A DNA stretch of 38,132 bases from Gammaproteobacteria bacterium (lineage in GTDB: Bacteria > Pseudomonadota > Gammaproteobacteria > HyVt-429). Position 1 is the first letter of the stretch, and each line of letters starts with the position of its first letter. The stretch is taken from contig JAJDOE010000055.1 of NCBI GenBank assembly GCA_022340345.1, positions 1-38,132 of the forward strand, in the 5' to 3' direction. The notes below the pieces were generated by a model. The model ran no database searches and was not told the DNA's origin. It saw nothing but the letters and a program-made list of their open reading frames with translations. The position numbers and the translations under genes were made by a program. This document shows positions 32,774 to 38,132 of this stretch, piece by piece.

Positions 32774-33130
32774 ATGGAGATCTTCAAGCGCTTCCGCATC
32801 GAGGCCGCCCACCGGCTGCCCAACGTGCCGACGGAACATAAATGTTCCCGGCTGCACGGGCATTCCTTCGCCATCGAGGTGCACGTGGCCGGGCCGCTGG
32901 CAGAGCCCCAGGGCTGGGTGCGGGATTTCGCCGATATTGGCGCCGCCTTCGCGCCCCTGTTCGAGCAGCTGGATCATCGCTATCTCAACGAGGTCGAGGG
33001 GCTGGAGAATCCCACCAGCGAGGTGCTGGCGCGCTGGATCTGGCAGCGACTGCAACCGCAGTTGCCGGGGCTGAGCCGGGTGGTCATCCACGAGACCTGC
33101 CGCAGCGGCTGCGTCTATACCGGCGACTGA
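32774..33130 (+). CDS. queD: 6-carboxytetrahydropterin synthase QueD
   Basis: QueD converts dihydroneopterin triphosphate to 6-carboxytetrahydropterin, the second step to queuosine and other 7-deazapurines. The 118-residue protein has the three zinc histidines in EAAHRL and RLHGHSF, the catalytic Cys in HKCSRLHG, and the C-terminal VIHETCRSGCVY with the catalytic-triad Glu. The LDHRYLNEV segment supplies the Asp/His. The ribosome-binding site is weak. Its last 16 bp overlap the end of the convergent DAHP synthase gene. No other queuosine gene is in the window. Confidence 0.96.
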   Translation: MEIFKRFRIEAAHRLPNVPTEHKCSRLHGHSFAIEVHVAGPLAEPQGWVRDFADIGAAFAPLFEQLDHRYLNEVEGLENPTSEVLARWIWQRLQPQLPGLSRVVIHETCRSGCVYTGD

Positions 33131-34233
33131 GGCTTCGCCAGCCGGGTGCGCCGTTCCCAGGCCTCGCGCACGATCGCCACATCCTCGAGAAAACCCGGCA
33201 GCTCCGCCAGGGTCAGCGCCTGGGGTCCGTCCACCAGGGCGGTTGCCGGATCCGGGTGGAAATCCACCAGTACCATGTTGGCCCCGGCGACGATGCCCTG
33301 GGCGGTGGCGTGCTGGATTTCCAGCAGGCCTTCCGGGCCGCGGTCCCGGGTGCCCACCGAGTGGGAGGGGTCGATACATACGGGCAGGCGTGTCAGGCGC
33401 CGCACCACCGGTACGTGGGAGAAATCCACCAGGTTGCGATGCGGGTCGCCGAGATTGGTTTTCATGCCGCGCAGGGCAAATACGATACGGGCGTTGCCTT
33501 CACTGGCCAGGTACTCGGCGGCGTGCAGGGATTCCTCCAGGGTGATGCCAAAGCCGCGCTTGAGCAGCACCGGGAATTCCCGCTGGCGCCCGGCACTCTT
33601 CAGCAATTCGAAATTCTGCGTGTTGCGGGTGCCAATCTGTAGCATGACCCCGGTGGGGTTGCCGGTCTGCTCCAGCGCTTCGCGGATTTCCGTGATGTGA
33701 TCCTCGTGGGTGATCTCCATCGCGATGACGCGAATGCCGTATTTTCCCGCCAGCTCGAATACCCACGGCAGACACTCGCGGCCGTGCCCCTGGAAGGCGT
33801 AGGGACTGGTGCGTGGTTTGTAGGCGCCCATGCGGGTGCACTGGACTCCGTGCTCGCGCAACGCCCGCAACATGGTTTCCACGTGGGCCCGCGTGTCCAC
33901 CGCGCACAGTCCCGGGAAAACGTGCAACTCCTCCTGGTCGAACTGGATTCCGTTGTACTCGAAACCCGCTGGTCGCCGATCATCCCGGTGACGACCGATA
34001 ATGCGGTACTCCCGGGAGATGCGCACGACACGATCCACGCCCGGCAGGCTCTCGATCTCCGCCTGGTCCAGCGAGGCGGTATCCCCGAGCAGGTAGATCT
34101 CGGTAAGGGTCTGCTGGCGGCCGACTACTTCATGGACCCGGGTTGTAATATCTGGCCGGGCGTCCAGAGCGGCGAGCAGGGCCCGGAATTCGTCGCTGTT
34201 GCGGTCCGCCTGCGGCTGCAGGATGACGATCAC
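33115..34233 (-). CDS. DAHP synthase, type I-beta-like, with N-terminal ferredoxin-like domain
   Basis: The 372-residue protein resembles type I-beta DAHP synthases, which join PEP and erythrose 4-phosphate as the first step of the shikimate pathway. Residues 1-80 match the ferredoxin-like regulatory domain (IVILQPQAD to YRIIGRH). The barrel keeps GAYKPRTSPYAFQGHG, IGTRNTQNFELLK, PVLLKRGFG and DPSHSVG. Two usually conserved motifs differ: the CERG-type segment reads FALRGMKT, and the VEVHP-type metal ligand reads VDFHP (Glu to Asp). It overlaps the sulfurtransferase gene by 4 bp. It could be a divergent DAHP synthase or an enzyme of the same fold with another aldehyde substrate. Confidence 0.85.
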   Translation of the reverse strand: MIVILQPQADRNSDEFRALLAALDARPDITTRVHEVVGRQQTLTEIYLLGDTASLDQAEIESLPGVDRVVRISREYRIIGRHRDDRRPAGFEYNGIQFDQEELHVFPGLCAVDTRAHVETMLRALREHGVQCTRMGAYKPRTSPYAFQGHGRECLPWVFELAGKYGIRVIAMEITHEDHITEIREALEQTGNPTGVMLQIGTRNTQNFELLKSAGRQREFPVLLKRGFGITLEESLHAAEYLASEGNARIVFALRGMKTNLGDPHRNLVDFSHVPVVRRLTRLPVCIDPSHSVGTRDRGPEGLLEIQHATAQGIVAGANMVLVDFHPDPATALVDGPQALTLAELPGFLEDVAIVREAWERRTRLAKPQSPV

Positions 34234-35051
34234 AATTCCACCGGAACGTCCGGATCGTTACCCCATTCAGACCAGGCACCGGCGTAGCCGCGCACCCGCG
34301 GGTATCCCAGGTGTCGCAGTACGACGTAGCTGTGGGCGGACCGGTGGTGGGTCTGGCAATACACCACCACTTCCCGCTCGGGCACCACGCCGCGCTCCGC
34401 CAGCAGGCTGGAAAGTTGCCCGTCGGGCAGCAAGCGCGCGTTTCTACGCATGTCCATGGTGTCCAGCCAGTCGAGATTCACCGCCCCGGGAATATGTCCG
34501 GCGCGGGCGGCATACTGTTTACGGCCGTCGAATTCCTTGGGCGTGCGGGCGTCCAGCAGAACAACGTCGCTGTCGTCCAGATGTGAAAGTACGTACTCGC
34601 GGTCCGCGAAACCGCGCACGATGTGCGCCTCGGGGTAATCCGAAACCGCCGGTATTTCGGCGTCTTCGGTTGTCACGGAATAGCCCTCGTTTACCCAGGC
34701 GTACATGCCACCATTGAGCAGGGACCAGTTGGTGTGACCGATGACGTCCAGCGTCCACAACAGGCGACCGGCGCGGCCGCCGCCCTCGTCATCCAGCGCA
34801 ACCACGTGCGTGTCCGGGGTGAGTCCCAGGGCACGTACCAGGCCCGTGATACGGGAATCCCCGGGCCAGCGGCCGGGGGCGGTTTTATCGCCGCTGACCA
34901 GGGCGGAGTAATCCAGGTACAAGGCGCCGGGAATGTGTCCCTTGATGTGGTTCTTGCGCTTGGACAGATCAACGATGCACAGTCCGGGATCCTTGCGGCG
35001 ATCCTGGAGTTGCGCGGTTTCGATAATGAAGGAGTTATTGCTCACAGCCAC
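34230..35051 (-). CDS. Two-domain rhodanese-family sulfurtransferase
   Basis: The 273-residue protein has two rhodanese domains. The N-terminal one is inactive (GHIPGALYLDYSAL, no active Cys). The C-terminal one has LLDARTPKEFDG, GHIPGAVNLDW and the active-site loop CQTHHRSAHS, whose Cys would carry the persulfide. Tandem-domain enzymes with a loop of this type are thiosulfate or 3-mercaptopyruvate sulfurtransferases; the CQTHHRS loop fits neither the CRKGVT nor the CGSGVTA class well. A GTG at 35051 or 35045 starts it. Coupling with the DAHP synthase has no obvious metabolic reason. There is no signal peptide. Confidence 0.9.
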   Translation of the reverse strand: MAVSNNSFIIETAQLQDRRKDPGLCIVDLSKRKNHIKGHIPGALYLDYSALVSGDKTAPGRWPGDSRITGLVRALGLTPDTHVVALDDEGGGRAGRLLWTLDVIGHTNWSLLNGGMYAWVNEGYSVTTEDAEIPAVSDYPEAHIVRGFADREYVLSHLDDSDVVLLDARTPKEFDGRKQYAARAGHIPGAVNLDWLDTMDMRRNARLLPDGQLSSLLAERGVVPEREVVVYCQTHHRSAHSYVVLRHLGYPRVRGYAGAWSEWGNDPDVPVEL

Positions 35052-35058
35052 GGCGAAA

Positions 35059-35090
35059 TGTAGCGGACGCGGGCGCGAGAGTGTAGCGGA
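35059..35090. promoter_or_regulatory. Direct repeat in the sulfurtransferase-truD spacer
   Basis: TGTAGCGGA occurs at 35059-35067 and at 35082-35090, 23 bp apart, inside the 63-bp divergent spacer. On the minus strand each reads TCCGCTACA, and each is a candidate -10 (TACACT or TACATT) for the sulfurtransferase-DAHP synthase operon. GTGACC lies 18 bp before TACACT and could be its -35. The two copies could also form one operator. Confidence 0.4.
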
Positions 35091-35114
35091 TCACGGTGCT
35101 GGGGGTCACGCCGC

Positions 35115-36143
35115 GTGGCGGCCATGAGCGGGATGGTGGTATTTCCGCGCAGCGCCATCCCCTGTGGCAGCGCGCGACTGCGGGAGAGTCCGGAGGACTT
35201 CCAGGTCTGGGAGGAACTGCGCGAGGAGCCGTCGGGCAGCGGGGAACACGTATACCTGTATGTCCGCAAGCGAAATCTCACCACCGAGGCGGTGCGCCAG
35301 CGACTGGCCAGCCATGCCGGAATCCCGCCCCGGGACGTGGGATTTGCCGGACGCAAGGACCGGCGGGCCGTGACCCGTCAGTGGTTCAGCGTGCCGGTGG
35401 CGCAGCCGCCGGACTGGAGCGTGCTGACCAGCGAACAACTGGAAGTGGAGCGGGAAACCCGCGGGCAGCGCAAGTTGCGCCGCGGGGGGCTGAAGGGCAA
35501 TCGATTCCGGATCCGGCTGCGGGATTTCGACGGCAACCCGGCGCTGCTGGAAGAGTGCCTGGCGCGGCTGGGGGACACCGGGGTACCCAACTATTTTGGC
35601 GAGCAGCGTTTCGGGCGCGGCCGTGTAAACCTGGTGCAGGCGTCCGCCTGGCTGGCGGGCATGCCCGCGCCCCGTGGTCCACGGGACATGCTGTTGTCCT
35701 CGGCGCGGGCCTGGCTGTTCAACCACGTGCTGGCGGCCCGCGTGGTGGACGGCAGTTGGAATACGGTGCTGGATGGGGACGCCCTGAATCTCGACGGCTC
35801 GCGCAGTTTCTTTGCGGCCGGGGAAAGCGATCCGCAGCTCGAACGGCGTTGCGCGGAACTCGACCTGCACCCAACCGGGCCCCTGTGGGGACTGGGTGCC
35901 GCGGTGGTTAGTGGCAGTGCACAGGCGCTGGAAAAATCGGTGCTGGCGAACTTCGCCCACTGGCGCGCGGGCCTCGAGCGCCGCAAACTGGAGATGGGCA
36001 GACGGGCGCTGCGGGTGCGGGTCAGCGACCTGGACTGGCAGCTCCGCGGCGAGCAAGTGGAACTGGGCTTCTTCCTGGTCAGTGGCAGCTACGCTACCGT
36101 TGTGGTGCGCGAACTCTGCCGCCTGCAGCGGCCGTTGGACTGA
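35115..36143 (+). CDS. truD: tRNA pseudouridine-13 synthase TruD
   Basis: TruD makes pseudouridine at position 13 of tRNA-Glu. The 342-residue protein has the N-terminal DFQVWEELREEPSGSGEHVYLYVRKRNLTTEAV, the catalytic Asp in FAGRKDRRAVTRQWFSV (about residues 78-94), the insert-domain motif GDTGVPNYFGEQRFGR and LRVRVSDLDWQL at the end. GTG at 35115 has GGGGGT eight bases before it; ATG at 35124 is the alternative. It diverges from the rhodanese gene across 63 bp and ends 10 bp from the convergent aldehyde dehydrogenase. It is alone here, without its common surE/ispF neighbours. Confidence 0.97.
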   Translation: MAAMSGMVVFPRSAIPCGSARLRESPEDFQVWEELREEPSGSGEHVYLYVRKRNLTTEAVRQRLASHAGIPPRDVGFAGRKDRRAVTRQWFSVPVAQPPDWSVLTSEQLEVERETRGQRKLRRGGLKGNRFRIRLRDFDGNPALLEECLARLGDTGVPNYFGEQRFGRGRVNLVQASAWLAGMPAPRGPRDMLLSSARAWLFNHVLAARVVDGSWNTVLDGDALNLDGSRSFFAAGESDPQLERRCAELDLHPTGPLWGLGAAVVSGSAQALEKSVLANFAHWRAGLERRKLEMGRRALRVRVSDLDWQLRGEQVELGFFLVSGSYATVVVRELCRLQRPLD

Positions 36144-36153
36144 TCGGGGCGGA

Positions 36154-37674
36154 TTACAGGTCGAATCGGATGCCCTGAGCCAGGGGCAGGTCACTGCCCC
36201 AGTTGATGGTGTTGGTCTGGCGCCGCATGTAGGCCTTCCACGAGTCGGAGCCGGCCTCTCGACCACCGCCGGTGTCCTTCTCGCCACCAAAGGCTCCGCC
36301 GATCTCCGCTCCGGAGGTCCCCGCGTTGACGTTGGCCAGACCGCAGTCGCTGCCGCCTGCGGACAGGAAACGCTCCACGTGCCGCAGGTCATTGCTGAAC
36401 AGCGACGACGACAGGCCCTGGGGTGCGTTGTTCTGCAGCGCGATGGCATCGTCAAAGTCCTTGTAGCCCATCACGTACAGCAGCGGTCCGAAGGTTTCGG
36501 TTTGCACCACGGGCCAGTCGTTTCGCGCGCGGATCAGGGTGGGCTCCACGAAGTAGCCCGGCCGGTCGATGCGCTTGCCGCCGTAAAGCAACTCGCCGCC
36601 GGCTTCCCGGGCCGCGGCCACCGAACGTTGAAAGCCGTCCACGGCGGCGGCGTCAATCAGCGGACCCATCAGGGTATCCGCGTCCAGCGGATCGCCGATC
36701 CGCACCTGGCCGTAGGCGCTGACCAGCGCACGGCTGACTTCTTCGAGGCAGCTTTCGTGCACAAACAGGCGGCGCGTCGAGGTACAGCGTTGCCCGGCCG
36801 TGCCGACCGCGCCAAACACGATAGCCGGAATCGCGAGTTTCAGGTCTGCGGACTCGTCCACGATGATGGCGTTGTTGCCAGACAATTCCAGCAGACTTTT
36901 TCCCATGCGTGCAGCGACCGTCTCACCGACTTTCCGGCCCACTGCGCTGGAACCGGTAAAGGAAATTAGCGGCAGGCGCGGATCCTTCACCAGGTTGATG
37001 ACCAGGTCGTTTTGCGCCGGAATAAACAGGTTGAACACCCCGGGGTGGCCGCAGTCGCTGAGTACCCGGTTACAGATATGCTGAACCGCGATAGCGCACA
37101 GCGCGGTCTTGGGCGAAGGTTTCCAGATCACCGTATCCCCGCAAACGGCGGCGATAAACGCGTTCCAGGACCACACCGCAACCGGAAAGTTGAATGCGCT
37201 GATAACACCGATTGCGCCCAGCGGGTGCCATTGTTCGTACAGCCGGTGATGGGGACGCTCGGAGTGCATGGTCTTTCCATAGAGCATGCGCGACTGGCCC
37301 ACGGCGAAATCCGCAATATCGATCATTTCCTGTACTTCGCCATCGCCCTCCGTCTTGATCTTGCCGGACTCCATTGCCACCAGGCTGCCCAGGGCGTCCT
37401 TGCTGGCGCGCAGCGCATCGCCGATGCGTCGAACGACTTCGCCACGAACCGGCGCCGGCACCCGGCGCCAATGCTGCGCGGCGGTGACGGCATCTGTGAC
37501 GACGGATTCGTAATCCGTGGCCGACGCCGCGTGCACCCGGGCCAGGGTTTGTGCGGTAGCCGGATTTACCGACTCGATGATTCCCGCATCGGCGGATCCG
37601 GACCACTGGCCGGCGGCGTGACAGGCGCCGGAATTGGTCTCGGCGAGGCCAAGGTGCTCGAGAACGGAATGCAT
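36154..37674 (-). CDS. ALDH7-family dehydrogenase (alpha-aminoadipate semialdehyde type)
   Basis: The 506-residue NAD-dependent aldehyde dehydrogenase belongs to the ALDH7A1/antiquitin group. The catalytic Cys lies in [11 protein letters not shown] and the general-base Glu in [22 protein letters not shown] and the KPSPKT turn bind the cofactor. The antiquitin-type substrate pocket is suggested by [33 protein letters not shown]. The likely reaction is oxidation of alpha-aminoadipate semialdehyde to alpha-aminoadipate in lysine breakdown, matching the saccharopine dehydrogenase upstream (gap of 36 bp, same operon). GGGAGA on the minus strand is the ribosome-binding site. Confidence 0.93.
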   Translation of the reverse strand: MHSVLEHLGLAETNSGACHAAGQWSGSADAGIIESVNPATAQTLARVHAASATDYESVVTDAVTAAQHWRRVPAPVRGEVVRRIGDALRASKDALGSLVAMESGKIKTEGDGEVQEMIDIADFAVGQSRMLYGKTMHSERPHHRLYEQWHPLGAIGVISAFNFPVAVWSWNAFIAAVCGDTVIWKPSPKTALCAIAVQHICNRVLSDCGHPGVFNLFIPAQNDLVINLVKDPRLPLISFTGSSAVGRKVGETVAARMGKSLLELSGNNAIIVDESADLKLAIPAIVFGAVGTAGQRCTSTRRLFVHESCLEEVSRALVSAYGQVRIGDPLDADTLMGPLIDAAAVDGFQRSVAAAREAGGELLYGGKRIDRPGYFVEPTLIRARNDWPVVQTETFGPLLYVMGYKDFDDAIALQNNAPQGLSSSLFSNDLRHVERFLSAGGSDCGLANVNAGTSGAEIGGAFGGEKDTGGGREAGSDSWKAYMRRQTNTINWGSDLPLAQGIRFDL

Positions 37675-37710
37675 GCTTACAGTCTCCCGCAGGGCGAAGG
37701 TAGGCGCGAA

Positions 37711-38132
37711 TCAGACCGGGGCCGCGGTAGCGGACGCCGCCTGGGCATAGTAACGACCAAAACGGTTGGCAGTGAACTGCTCCAGTCCGAATTGTTCCTG
37801 GGTGACAAAGCCGCTGTACCGATCCGGATCATTGATGACCAGGTCGACCACCGCGCAGACCCCGGCGGCAGTGGAGACCTGGATCGCGGACCAGGTGCTG
37901 CCGGCGATTTCCTGGGCGTAGATTTTGCGTGCGTAGTTTTCTTCGAACAGGTCACCATCGCGCATGCCGGTGACCGCAACGTAGATCAGCACCACGTCCT
38001 GAAGGGTCTTGGGCACCGCGTTTTCGAGTATCCGCTTCAGGGTCTCGCGGTCCTGGTTCAGGTTCAGGTCGTTCATGAGCAGCCGGATTTGTTCGCAGTG
38101 CCCCGGGTAGCGAATGGTCTTGTAATTCAGGG
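37711..38132 (-). CDS. Saccharopine dehydrogenase family protein, C-terminal part (cut by window edge)
   Basis: The reading frame enters from the right edge without a start codon; 140 C-terminal residues are visible. They resemble the C-terminal end of bacterial saccharopine dehydrogenases: KTIRYPGHCEQIRLLMND, LKRILENAVPKT, DVVLIYVAVTGMRDG, and STAAGVCAVVDL. The enzyme oxidatively cleaves saccharopine to alpha-aminoadipate semialdehyde and glutamate, or in one-enzyme systems acts on lysine directly. The semialdehyde would be the substrate of the dehydrogenase encoded next. The NAD(P)-binding domain lies beyond the window. Confidence 0.85.
   Translation of the reverse strand, partial: LNYKTIRYPGHCEQIRLLMNDLNLNQDRETLKRILENAVPKTLQDVVLIYVAVTGMRDGDLFEENYARKIYAQEIAGSTWSAIQVSTAAGVCAVVDLVINDPDRYSGFVTQEQFGLEQFTANRFGRYYAQAASATAAPV

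Noticed and set aside
32633..33379. Minus-strand ORF (248 aa) covering queD and the bufA leader
   Set aside because: Antisense to QueD, whose catalytic residues are intact; no family match.
35101..35124. Using 35124 as the only TruD start
   Set aside because: Both starts are possible; the GTG at 35115 has the better-placed purine-rich site, so it is listed with the alternative noted.

Overview
The window is GC-rich, tightly packed chromosomal DNA, most likely from a gammaproteobacterium. The best evidence is the order dapA-bamC-(MBL hydrolase)-purC, which is the dapA-bamC-purC arrangement of Gammaproteobacteria with one insertion. Single-chain PurL, TruD, AmpD and a PduO-type adenosyltransferase fit this. 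I cannot name a genus. I see no rRNA, tRNA, CRISPR array, insertion sequence or phage gene.

Layout. 1-700: a 15-bp minisatellite, a perfect 12-bp inverted repeat, and a family-2 glycosyltransferase broken by an internal deletion and a frame change. 700-2850: a secretin-like exported protein whose C-terminal motif occurs twice, then a SnoaL-like protein. 2880-6620: ppk and ppx, convergent, with a near-consensus Pho box upstream of ppk. 6690-9030: an exported DUF302 protein, an SRAP (YedK/HMCES) protein, a 61-residue membrane protein and AmpD. 9020-14085: a cobalamin module of btuF, a corrinoid adenosyltransferase, a TonB protein, btuB under a cobalamin riboswitch with its own promoter, and a BtuD-like ATPase, but no btuC. 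13990-14930: an exported PKD-like protein. 15060-23425: one long operon, dapA-bamC-MBL-purC-methyltransferase-purL. 23570-25690: slyD, a hotdog thioesterase, a GNAT acetyltransferase and a one-domain asparaginase-like protein. 25690-26600: an EamA permease.

26820-32600 is the most unusual stretch. A DUF4198 (NikM-like) protein and an Atm1-type ABC exporter run in one direction. A HupE/UreJ-type membrane protein runs divergently, its start codon only 18 bp from that of the DUF4198 gene. Converging on it is a bufferin-type RiPP cluster: an exported precursor with six cysteines, a DUF692/MNIO enzyme and its DUF2063 partner. An intrinsic terminator separates the precursor from the enzymes. I infer a metal-homeostasis island, probably copper, nickel or cobalt, combining a modified metal-binding peptide with dedicated membrane transport.

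32770-38132: queD, a DAHP synthase of the I-beta type with altered motifs coupled to a two-domain rhodanese, truD, and the start of a lysine-catabolism operon (saccharopine dehydrogenase, cut by the window edge, then an ALDH7-family dehydrogenase). All eight convergent gene pairs are separated by at most 14 bp or overlap, and three share 4-nt overlapping stop codons.
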